A stretch of 64,000 bases of DNA from Sphagnum magellanicum (Eukaryota > Streptophyta > Sphagnopsida > Sphagnales > Sphagnaceae), in NCBI GenBank assembly GCA_021904315.1, contig CM038915.1, positions 11,966,001-12,030,000 of the forward strand, written 5' to 3'. The number at the start of each line of letters is the position of its first letter. The stretch's first letter is position 1. Positions 27,360 to 38,440 of the stretch are shown in pieces. Under the pieces are notes generated by a model. The model saw only the letters and a program-made list of their open reading frames with translations. It was not told the DNA's origin and did not search any database. Both the position numbers and the translations under genes were made by a program.

Positions 27360-30300
27360 TGATGGCACTTTACATAGGGGAAGAGTCTAAAACTGGACCC
27401 TTCTCCTATACAGAATGCCTGCTTGACACCCACTGGGTATCATGGGAAATTTTTATAAAAAAATCAGTGCAGGTCTCCATGTTCAGTTAAGCCCTTGGCC
27501 ATGGGCTTTACCAGAATTGAGCCTGGACTCAGCTCTGCCTCACACAGGTCCTTATTCCAGTAAAGCCTGCAGCCTCTAGCTTTACCCTACACATAATCAA
27601 TGGAATGAATGATGACACCATTGAAATGCATCAGAAGGACAGGCACCAAAAGAAGCCAAGCACAATGTATGAATGGAATGAATAGTGTTGGTGAATCCTA
27701 CCTTTGATTAGTTGCTCTTGTTCTTTCTGTGCTGCAAAAGCATCATGCTTTCAGGACCATGGATTTGTGGTTACCAGAGCCAGTCACCAATCAGGAGCTA
27801 GTGCTGATGCAGGTCACCCCAAACCTGCGAGAAGAAGAAGAGGCAACATAATGCATAAGACTGTAAGTAAGCTAGTCCCCGTACCTTTCAAGTGGTCTGA
27901 CATTAGATCCAGGTTTCAACACCACATGGATATATGACAAACATGTTATTTTACAATCTTCCACTTTACATACATGCACAATTGCTGTAGGGATATGTGT
28001 CTAAGTTGTAGTTGCTGCTGAATCTAGTAGAGTTTTGATAGGACTTGCAACCACATTGCAAGAGGATGTGGATTCAGTGTAGGTTCACCAGTCACACCTG
28101 ATGTTGCTGCCATGTTGGGTAGTGTAAAAGATGTATGCCACCACCACATGGTCTGTAGGGTGGGAAACTGTTGCTATCTTTTAGCTTTTGCCCATACAAT
28201 GGCCCAACCTGTTCCCCAGGAATGAATAGTAACATCTGATTTCTGTTCCTCCTCTATCAGCTCCTTCTGTTTTGGTTGTTCCTTAATTACTCTATGTAGC
28301 TCTTGGTGGCAACAATGTTCAAAGCTAGTGGAAATTGGGCACTGACTTGCTCTGCATTAGTCATTCTAATGCCTACACTTTCTTTTGTGCTTTGCTTTAT
28401 GACAGGTTGCTGATGTGTCAAACCACATTCAAAGATTAAACAAATGGATGTGGTCAAAAGTAGGGACAGAATTGAGAGCTAAGTAGAAACCATCATCTGT
28501 AAAAGAGCTCAATGCATGAGTAGAGACTTGACACACCTCAAATTTAGACATAGGCAAGAAATCTACATTTCAAGACAGATGGATTTGTGTATATCAGTTG
28601 AGCTCCCAAGTTTTTCCAGATCCCAACTATCTGCACATTCACTGTCACCAACACCATAATATTACTTCAAGAGTTGAATGTTGTGCACTATCCAAATGAA
28701 GAGATGACAATGACACTGTTTGTCAGACACCCCCAACCTTTGTCAGCAACAAGATTTGCTGAGATTAGGCCTATCAATAATTCTACAGCATTAGTGGACC
28801 TAGTATGCCATCAAAATCCTGCATCTATATCATTACCCTAAATCCTAAACCATTAGTGTGCAACAAAGGAAAGACAGACCTGAGCCATAGTGGACATGGA
28901 ACTTTGAATGAACAAGTGCAGACAAACATCTCCCCCGGCAACTTGTCTAAGGAGTTACTCATGATTTTCAAAGTTGCTCAAACCTGCAGACTGATTCACA
29001 TGAGAGATATTATTCAAAATTGTTATCAGCATTGTTTGTTGGATTGGCAAGAAATAGATGAGCCCCTCAAGAAACCCAAAAAGCCAGCTACCTTTGCACA
29101 TTTTCCAAATCAGCAGTGTGTTTATAAATAAAGTTTTGCATGGTTCTGATGAAAAAGCCAGCAACTGAAACTCAGTGACATATCTCTCAGGCTCTCGGTT
29201 GCCCAAATTCAAACAAGCGGCTTGTTGCATAATGGCTCTGCCGCTTAAATGGCATCCATAAGGATGATAAACAATCAACATACTAAATTGGAAACAGATG
29301 GTGGTTAGTATGGTGAAGCCCAAGTGGATCCTTGAGTTATGCTGGAAATGTTTCTATAGTGGATTCCACAAAACCCTAGAATGTAGGGATACCAAACTTT
29401 TTGCCCAGTGCTGCATGCCTCATAATGTGTCTACCCTGAAGGGCAGAGCCAATGAAAGGAAAGAGGAGAAGGAAGCCAAGAAAAGCTATCTAGTTGATTC
29501 ACAGTCTCCCTCCTCTGCTCAAAATGACCACCAAGGGACAAGAATTCTTTGAGGGCAATGCATTGCAGAAGCTGGATGACATGAGTTTGATCTGTCCTGT
29601 CCTTTTCTGCTAGCTGATTGCAGTGCATGTCCTCTCCAAGATTATGGCCTAATCTCCTCCCCCTTTTTCCGAATGCAAAGGATTCAGTTGAGTTCCAATT
29701 GTCAACTTGGAGGTTCATTCAGTAGTCAGATTCAGGGTTTCACAACAGAGAAGGAATTCTGCATGGACTATGCATCTATGTAGTAGTGATCATCTGGAGT
29801 GCTAGCCAACACATGATTGAGTCTTCCCAACACTGGAAATGCAACAGAGACTCTAGATGCAGATTTTTGTAGAATGTTTTGCCCAGATTTTCAGTGGATT
29901 GTTCTATACATGTCTCTACACATTGTCTGCATTGTATGAAATCAGTGGGTTGTCATGGCAGCTTGTCACTGCTGTTCATGATCAAGAAGGTGATTGGTTT
30001 GACACTTTATGAGCAACTTTCATAAGGGTATGACTGCACTGATTCATGCGTTACCTTCCAAATTGTTGTTGTGGAGATTTTTCTGTGCAATTTCATAGAT
30101 ATGCTGATTACCTGGTTTGGTGATGTTGCATGCACATCCATTATGGAGGACCTGATGCATTGTCTGAGCAGGAATGCTCTGTCAAGGCCCAAATGACTGC
30201 CCTTACCATGGAGGAGAATTGTCTCAAGAATGTGATCCTGACTGCCTCCCTCCCAATTTTCTCTGACACAAGCTGTGGCCACAACAAATTGCAATGCATT

Positions 30301-31270
30301 GAGAAAATCTCTGTCGAAAGAAGCACATGCTTTGATATGAATGCAGCAATGAGCTGTTATTCTCAACCATCTCAACCATCATCCCTGACTTGTTGGAGAA
30401 ACAAAAATTTGTTGGCCATATCCTTTCTGTATACAGTTGCTTGTCAATGGCATGACATGCAAAGTTTGATGGCCACACATTTTGGAAATAATTGTCCTTC
30501 TTTGGAATGATGCATCACAATGAATCACAAGTTGACAGTGGCATATTTGCATAGTTTTGATCCATGTCATTCTCCTTGACAATGAGGGTGACAGAACTTC
30601 TAGTCAAGGATGACAATCTAAATGTCACTCTGGACCCTGCACAAACATCTCCATTTCAGATATCCAAGACAGTATGGAGCATGTTGTGAGCTCATTCTTA
30701 CATCCTCCTGAGGGGAACAATCCATGGTGAATGATATAATGAATGCACAGAATAGATCTTTGACAGATCTGACACTCTGATGAGAAAGTTGAATGAAATA
30801 GTTATTAAGCATTTTGTACATGTTAATTACTCAGTCAAAATTCACCACTAAATGATCTCACCTCCATTCAATTCCCTCTAGTTCTCCGCATTGAAGGAAA
30901 TTACTTGGGTGTGTGAAAGGAGACTTGTTGTTCACTACTACAAATTGTTTTAATAATTAGATTGCTCTTTCACCTTCTGCTTCCAGTCAACTCTGCTGTT
31001 TGCACAGTAATCCATTGTTCCCTTTACTACTAAACTCAAAACTGCGGCACCCTGTGTGTCTTTTTCAAGGTTGTTTTAACTCCTCAATGTGAGGATTTCC
31101 CTCTTGCAAGTTTCTCAAAACTTATCTGATGAAACAAACTTTCTCTTTTCCTCCATTTGTCTAGTGTCAAAAAAAACCCTTTTTGTTCTTTTGACAAAGA
31201 AAACATACATGGTCCTCCTCCTACAACAACAGAAACACTCCTAGCCAGCTTGTGTGTTGCTCAAAGCTGG
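27360..31270. other. Moderate-GC flank of UXE, no gene recognised
   Basis: Base composition shifts back to a gene-like balance at about 27.36 kb, yet no conserved coding exon could be recognised on either strand across 3.9 kb. Many short frames (for example 28805-29131 plus, 28955-29323 minus, 30130-30510 plus) overlap one another and show no motif. The segment nearest 31270 is the 3' UTR side of UXE. It could include an unrecognised gene, a noncoding transcript or an old insertion. Confidence 0.4.
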
Positions 31271-34200
31271 TTAATAACCATTTGGATGAGCTTGGCGCCA
31301 CTTCCATGCAACATTGAGTGTCTCTGTCAAATCAAGGTGTTGTGCAGTCCAGTTGAGCTCACGCTGGATTTTTGAAGAATCACTGTAGACTTCAGCATAA
31401 TCACCAGCCCGCCGCTCCAGATAAGAAACTGTCATATTTACCCCTGTTGCTTTTATGCATGCCTCCACAAACTCCTTGACGGATCTTCCTGAGAACCCAA
31501 GGAAGCCCCTTCCCACCACTCTCAATACCACCATCTTACAAAGGTTCATTGCAACCTCTCTGCCTCTCATCATCTCTCCGCCGGCTTGGCAGAAAGCTGC
31601 TTTGAGGTTATACAAAACACAAAACCTACAACATGGCAGGAAAACAACTGAAAGATGTCAAAGTATAGTGGAATCACCTTTGCCAGTGCCCACATTGTAG
31701 ATGCCAACATTGTTGGGCATTGCATGTTTCAAGGCCTTCACATGCGCATCCACCAAATCTGTAACATGGATGTAGTCCCGTATGCATGTTCCATCCTCTG
31801 TCTTATAGTCCTGCCCATGCACCTGCCCATTCCATTCCTCACCTGAGCTTCATCAACAACCCACACCTTGGAAGGTGCTGATTGTGTTCTAGTCCACTGA
31901 CTAAGGAAGACAATATGCCTCTGAGAGTGTACCTCACAGAAAAGTTCATAACCAGCAGCAATTGCAAACACTACCAAGTTTTAGAACCAGTTTTCTCATA
32001 CCTCTCTGGTTCTGACACATGCTAAGTGGTATGTGATTTCAACCTTATCTACTGCAATACAGAGCATTTGGGCATCACCTCATCTTTGTTAACTGCCAAT
32101 TGCAGAATCTCTATGGGAAAACAAGGATGCTGACCAATATTCTGGCACAAGCTGAAAGTGTGAAGCCAAGTATTAGTTTTAAAATTGCTGTAAGAGCAAT
32201 ACCTTCAGGCCAGGGATCTGACCCATAGCAGCATCAAAGCAGGCACCAGATATACGTCCATGAGCCCGCAGCTCTGGTCGAGGTGCTTCTCCAAGCCTGC
32301 CTTTGGGATCTGATCCAATCACATTAAAATACCTGCAACCACATGCTCAAATTTTCAGGTCACATTTACATCAATTTTTCAGTTCATTTTTACTTTCAGC
32401 CACTTGTGCCAAATTTTCCTGTTGCAGAGCAGCCTATTTTGGAGCCAGCTTTAAAACTTCTCCATTGTTCTCTTTGCGTATACTTAATCAACAAGAAGAT
32501 TTTTTCTTCCTGAGAGTAGATTTCTAAACCCTTTAGCCTTCATTCACTCTCAAATTGTCCAGCAGCTAGTAACCATCACCATGTTCAGAAATAAAAATGC
32601 ATTCAGAATACATCTACTCACTATGAGTCTTGGGTTTCTGCAGAGAAGAGATAAATTAGAGAGGAGCAGACAGAACCTTAAAATCATCACGCTTAGTTCA
32701 GGATTGATCTTAGAATAATCTAAAATGATGTCCTCTGCCATCTTCTTTGCCTTGCCATATGGATTTATTGGTACCTATAGCCCCCCACAAGCATAAATCA
32801 TCAACAGAAAAACTACGAAGTACCCACTTTAACGCTAGATTGAGACACAGAGAGACATCCCAACAGTAAAGATTGATGCATGATGTATATAGAACAGTTA
32901 CCTGGGGAGTTGTTTCTGTAATTGGCATCGTCTCTGGTTCTCCATAAGTGGCACATGTACTTGAATAAATAAGAGTCTTCACATCATATTTGACCATGGC
33001 TTCCAACAAACCCAATGTATTTGACGTAATATTGTGGTAATACCTAGAATTCACAGGAAACACAACAGTTATTGCATTGTCTGCAAATGTATGACTGTAA
33101 CATCATCTCAGTTTCCAGCACCCAAATCTCGTTGAATATTGTGGCTCATATGTACATGATGATCATTATCTGTTCTTCACAGCAAGGCCCAACAAATGGT
33201 GGCCATAAATGCAAATGTGTTGACTTTGAAGTTGCACTCTACTAACAGCATGTGGTTGGCATAGATGGTGAAATTACTAACCGAAGGGGCTCGGCCATGC
33301 TCTCTCCCACATATGCCACTGCTGCAAAATGCATCACCGCATCTATTGCATTTTTGGCAAACACTTCTTGTACCTGCTCTCCTCAAGTCAAGGACTCTTC
33401 CAAGTGTAAGAAACCTAAAGCACACATTATCTCCATGTGACTCTCTCTCTCTCTCTCTTCCAATGACTGTTGTTAGTATGTTAGTAGGAATAAAGCAAAG
33501 ACTTTGTCTGTACATTCTCAGACATACAGGCCACAATACCTTTTGACCCTATTCTCTCCCTCATGTATCTTTGTGGGTGATTGAGGAGGAAATGGAGCAA
33601 AATGAAAATGGATACAGCTTGGCTGTCACCAAGATCCACATAGAGGAACTGCAAGTGGCCAGGCTTTGGAAACAGGGCCCGCAATATATCTACAGCTCCC
33701 ATGTTCCCCCGTGACAAGTTATCCTGCAAACAGTTGAGGTGTTTGGTTCCAGAGCTTTGCAAACAGTAAACATAAGCAAATGACATTACCAGCAAGTACC
33801 TTTCATGATCGTAAACTTTTCAAGTCAGATACAATGAAAACATTGTGGATGCCTATGAAAGAATGGCATGTAAGTAATTACAACTATTGTGACACGGTAG
33901 CCATCTTGGAGTAGACGTAGTGCAGCATGGGATCCAATATAACCAGCTCCTCCTGTCACCATTACATGTGTCACACCATCTTCCTTCCTTGAAAACTGCA
34001 CAGCCCACACAATGAGATGAGATTTTGTGAGCTCCTTCCAGGTTCTTGAATGAAAATTGCTCACAACTAATAACATCCATATTATCTGAGAGAAAGGAAA
34101 TATACAAAGTTCAAACCATTATAAAGGATATCAAAACTACACATGGATGGCACTGAAACAAACTCTAGAAAGCTAAAATTATAAAGTATGACGCTGAGCT

Positions 34201-35054
34201 CCACCCCATTTGAAATCCAATGTGCAGTCTTCTCCATATGAAAACTCAACCAGCAAGTGGCCACTGCTACAATTTACTTCCTCTCTCAGTTTAAACTCTA
34301 ATGTTAAAAAAACTCATGCTGTTTAGGACTGTAGAAACCCTAATCATGCATCACCCCTGATCCAATGTCTTATGCAGTAATTCATCCACAACAACTACAA
34401 AACAACCACATGTGCCTGGACAACCTTCCTGCTGATAAAGTTGTGTGCTGCAGGAACATTCACCCAGTTTGTGCGTCGTCCAAAGAAAGCATTTGTGTCA
34501 AGAGATCCAGTGTCCCAATTTGAGAAATCCAGTGTTGAAGAGGGTGATGTTATGGGTGCCATGTCAAGTGATCCACCTGCTGAGGATTGGCCAAGTATGA
34601 ACATGCACAGCCCTGTGAGTGATGCTGCCACTATCATTTTGATCACAACCTGTGCACGCTGGCGTGACCATCCATGCACCATTCCTGCCCACAAAACCCC
34701 CACACCCCAAATTTTAACAAAATTCTGACTGAACTCTATCAGAGCCTCCTACAAAGACATTGCATATTGTATTCTAAGCCTTGAACAGCCACTTTTTCAT
34801 GCAAAATGTTCCCACTGGATCTTCTCTTTTCTCCCTTCCTTGTACACATAAAGACACAGAGCGTTGCTTCCAGGATAGCAATCTACTGGAAAGATCTGTT
34901 TTGGGTTTGACATAGACTTGCAAAGAAGAGACACAATTGAACATGCAACTGTCTTCAAGGAGGAGAGTCCATAACGTTTTTTTGTACCTGACAAAGTCCA
35001 GGTTCTCCCATTCCTGGCCGGGGCACGCCTGAGCACAACAGGAGATCCTGGCAT
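31271..35054 (-). CDS. UXE: UDP-arabinose 4-epimerase (MUR4/UXE type), complete, ten exons
   Basis: This Golgi enzyme interconverts UDP-xylose and UDP-arabinopyranose for cell-wall arabinan and arabinogalactan synthesis. Minus-strand exons are 34988-35054, 34425-34684, 33882-33995, 33616-33723, 33282-33373, 32902-33043, 32677-32774, 32203-32332, 31678-31822 and 31271-31488. They sum to 1374 nt (457 aa), and all junctions are GT-AG with matching phases. The protein is type II: a short basic N terminus, a membrane anchor at about 35-53 ([19 protein letters not shown]), a luminal stem, then an extended-SDR domain. Visible features are [15 protein letters not shown] (123 on, GxxGxxG at 124-130), DNLSRGN (148 on), [22 protein letters not shown] (240 on), the catalytic YxxxK in [12 protein letters not shown] (Y267, K271), [20 protein letters not shown] and the C-terminal [16 protein letters not shown]. 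Arabidopsis MUR4 is about 419 aa; the extra length is in the N-terminal stem. All catalytic elements are intact, so it is probably functional. UDP-glucose 4-epimerases are shorter and lack the anchor. Confidence 0.95.
33441..33458. repeat. (CT)9 microsatellite in a UXE intron
   Basis: Nine CT units in the intron between UXE coding exons 4 and 5. Confidence 0.9.
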
Positions 35055-36300
35055 CTCAGCAACAACTTTATACCCTATTCTTGCCCAATAGCTTCACAAT
35101 CTCATCACACCCTGCAGATCATTTCTTCTTCTGCCGCAAAAACGTGAGCTCCAAATCAGATTGTTTCTCAAGAAGAAGTCGGCAGCCTAGCTCATGCAAA
35201 CATGGGTCTCCCGCCCCCTAAAACCCCCCCCCCTCACGAATGCAGTTACACCGTTCTTGACAACTCAAAACTCTGGGGGACAAAAAAAACCTTCCCAACA
35301 AAGAAGACGGAAGACCTCTCTCTCTCTATCTCTCTCAAGATTCGATGCAGAATCGTGAAACAAGCTGCCAACGATCCATCACGACAAAAATCCCAACAAC
35401 CCAAAACACTTAACCAAAATGAACATGTTCCTTCTACCCAACTACCCACTCTCACCACTGTATCTCCAAAACCCCCAACTGGAAACAAGAGGAAGAACAA
35501 CAAAAACAACACATGTCTTCAGACAACAGAAAACTGCCAAAATCAAAAGCAAAAACTCCTACAACACAAAACAGCACACCTAATGTTTTTGGGTCGTCCC
35601 AGGCTAGAAACACTTGGTGAAAGCAAACACCCCACAAAAGGAAAAACCTTTTACACTTTGATTCCTAAACAACAACAAACAAACAAGACACAACCCAAAT
35701 CCGAAAAGCTCATAGCAAAGGAAACAACAACGAAACCCGCACCGACAGCAATGGAAGAAGGACTGATGAGTAAGTGTATAGTAGGCCACTAAAAATGCTT
35801 CCTTTTTTTTGTTTCTTGAAAAAAAACGAAGCTTTCCACACCAGCAGCAGCAGCAGCAGCAGATCTCCGCGTTCGAGAAGAACCCCACCAAAACAATCTC
35901 GTTTTTAGGGAATGATTCTTGTGGGGAAGGTAGAGAGAAGAGAAGAGACGATCCACTAGAGGAGGCAGCGACGAAGCAAGCAACAGCCAAAAGGGAGGAA
36001 GAAAAAAAAGCCTTGAATGGAGGGAAAAGAAGTCCTACACACACACACACACACACACATACAACTGGCAAAACCAAAGGTCAAATTTGTGGGCCCCAAG
36101 TTGCTCAAAATTAGAAGCCAAAGTTCAAAGTTGCAAGCAACTGTTAAAATATGGAAATGCATTTTTTTTTGGGTTTGTTTTTTTAATGAAAAACAAGGAA
36201 ATACTTGGCTAGTGTGGCTTACAAGCCTTTGGCTCACCTGCCCAAGTGTGAACTTGTTAGTAAGTTGTTGCCCAACTCATTTCTCATTCCAAAACCAGTT
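35055..36300. other. UXE upstream region with microsatellites
   Basis: This is probably the 5' UTR and promoter side of UXE. It contains (CAG)7 at 35842-35862 and an (AC)n run at about 36037-36059. A 196-codon plus frame (35202-35792) is Lys/Thr/Gln/Asn/Pro-rich low-complexity sequence with no motif and is not called as a gene. No TATA box could be assigned with confidence. Confidence 0.5.
35316..35336 (-). promoter_or_regulatory. (GA)n tract upstream of the UXE start
   Basis: The plus strand reads CTCTCTCTCTATCTCTCTC, so the UXE sense strand has a GAGA tract about 260-280 nt before the ATG. A 5'-UTR or promoter GAGA element is plausible, but no transcription start can be fixed. Confidence 0.3.
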
Positions 36301-38176
36301 TGTGTAATTGAGTTGAATTTTCAGTGACCAAAATTACTCAAAATTTAATATCTCTCACATCTTCTTTTTTTTAAAATTTGGGGACATTTTTGCTCTGTTG
36401 CAAATTTTTTTAAAGGCATATTTTTATTACAATATTCTCTGTTTTTGAAAAAACATTTAATTTCTTGTCTATTCTTGACTGTTTTAAGTAGCCAGACTAT
36501 AAAAAGATTTTTTTAAAGAAGCTCTAATAACAGGTTTGCCATTTATTGCTAAATCCTCTTAAGATGCTCCCTACTAATGCTCTTTTAAAAAATGAAAAAA
36601 AGACATTGCATTTTTAAGTCCAAAAAAAAATCCCCTAAAGCTTTACTCATTGAGAGCTTTCCAGTGTTGTTATCGAACAAGTTTCAGTTTTGATTTTATT
36701 AAATTTTCAAGGACAAAATTGTTCAACATTCAATAACTCTTGCATAGTAAGTCTAAACCGTCTTAAACATTGTGAAACCATCTAGGTGCAACCCTCCTCC
36801 TCATTGAGGGCTTTCCAAAAGTATCAAGAGTGTAACAAAAGAGCCGTTAAGAGTTTGGAAGATCTCAATGTGACAAACAAGCGAAACAAACAAACAAACA
36901 ACCTTCCTTCAATAGACAGATTTAATGAAGTTCCCAAAAACATGAACTCACAATTCACACTAACATCTGGTAACATTCCTCTCACCAGATGAAAATTGCA
37001 TTGCCTAGTTTTCCCAGTTTTTTTCTCATGTGATCTGCCTTTCAGCAATTCAATTGGCACTTTTATGTCCTTTCTTTATGTACTTCTTCCACTTCTATGG
37101 ATTAGTGCTCCTATTCACAATCTACTAGATTTTTGTTGATTGTTTGCATTTGTTTTTTCTTTGGGTTGTGTCTACTTGTGTTGTCATTTGCCTTGTACTT
37201 TTGATGGATGGGTTCCCATCCTTGATTTTTATTTATAAGGTTTTTCTTCTTATTCACAAGCAGCTCATCTCATATGAAGGATGAAACTTTAAGCCTAATG
37301 CATTGGTCAGAAAAATTCAAAATTCTAATGTATTTACAGGTCATGTTATAGAGTGTAAAAATTTGTGAGATGTTTTTAAAAAAATAAAACCCTTATAGGA
37401 GTGAGCGTTCTATTTTTCAAAATGCCTCTCATTTTTTTCCTTTCTTTTTCCCATGATACCTCCTCAATACCATAAAAATTTGAAATTTTTTAATTTTTTT
37501 CTGGCGGGGTATCATGAAAAAAAGAAATTAATTTTTTTGTCACAGCACTTCACCTTGGGTAAAACCCCACTCCTTAGGCATTACCATACACTAAAAAACT
37601 TCCATTAGTGGATCTAGGTTCCAGAACTTTGCACCCATATGCATATTATTCTTCAAAACATCCTCTATTGTCTTTCTTTTTTTGCAATGAAGTTTTACAT
37701 TTGTGCCAAAGAAAAAAAAAACACATCCTCATCCATCATATCCACACATAATACTTCAGATATCACTCACAAATGAGGGTCGTGTTTGAACCAAAACTTT
37801 ATTTCCAATCGGACACCAATGTGTAGATGAATGGTTTGGACATAAATTTTGTTATTTCTCAAATTGTGGGGATATCAAAATATGAAAGCAGAAAATTGCA
37901 AAAGCATCTTTTCATATTGTAGGCAATTGTGGTTTTTTGGAAAAAATTTATAAAATTTTCGTTTCATGAAAAAAAAATCCCAGAAAAAGGTGAATTTCTG
38001 ACAAAATATATATTTTTCAAAATATTTTCCCCAAATGAAATAATTCATCACCAAAAAAAAGAAAATGATTGGCTTTCAACCATGTCCGGAGAGGGAGTTC
38101 CAATTATACTCAGCTGTCAGTGATGATCTCACATCTTCATTCTTCATTTGGTGAGCGAGCTTGATGTCGTGCAATG
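36301..38176. other. AT-rich intergenic with homopolymer runs
   Basis: No gene recognised. Long A and T runs are frequent. An imperfect hairpin lies inside, at about 37440-37530, listed separately. Confidence 0.5.
37440..37530. repeat. Imperfect inverted repeat around CATGATACC
   Basis: Left arm CTTTCTTTTTCCCATGATAC near 37440-37463 pairs with the right arm GGTATCATGAAAAAAAGAAA near 37507-37527. A GC-containing CCTCC/GGCGGGG step follows the core, and about 45 bp of AT-rich spacer separates the arms. It may be a small fold-back element. Confidence 0.55.
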
Positions 38177-38266
38177 CCCTCAGGTCAGGGCGTTCCCAAA
38201 ATAATGGGCACTCAACCTCCAACCTTGGGGACCCATATTTTTTGGAACGCCCCAGCCCTGGGGCGG
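38177..38266. repeat. GC-rich hairpin, about 30-bp arms
   Basis: The left arm GGTCAGGGCGTTCCCAAAAT (38183 on, ending AATGGG) pairs with a right arm GGAACGCCCCAGCC (38244 on), preceded by CCCATATTTTTT. The arms extend outward through CCCTCAGG on the left and CCCTGGGG on the right. About 25 of 30 positions pair by eye, with a loop of roughly 20 bp. It is unusually GC-rich for its AT-rich surroundings. Confidence 0.65.
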
Positions 38267-38351
38267 GATGATGCTAAACAAGCCTACTCATAACACAATG
38301 GTTGTGCCTCTCTTGCAAGTTCAAACAGGCAGGCAGGACTTGGCAATAGGT

Positions 38352-38440
38352 GAAATAAGAAATGTTGCATTAAGATAGCGGAAAATATACATTGTGAATA
38401 AGAAATGTTCCATTAAGATAACTTAAAACATACATTGTGA
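38352..38440. repeat. 42-bp tandem duplication
   Basis: AATAAGAAATGTTGCATTAA near 38355 is repeated as AATAAGAAATGTTCCATTAA near 38397. Each is followed by an ATACATTGTG end. Confidence 0.85.

Noticed and set aside
28955-29323. 122-codon minus-strand frame with a protein-like stretch (GNREPERYVTEF)
   Set aside because: No family recognised, no supporting splice structure, and overlapping plus-strand frames of equal quality.
35202-35792. Longest plus-strand open frame (196 codons) upstream of UXE
   Set aside because: Low-complexity Lys/Thr/Gln/Asn/Pro composition, no motif, and it lies antisense in the UXE promoter and 5' UTR region.
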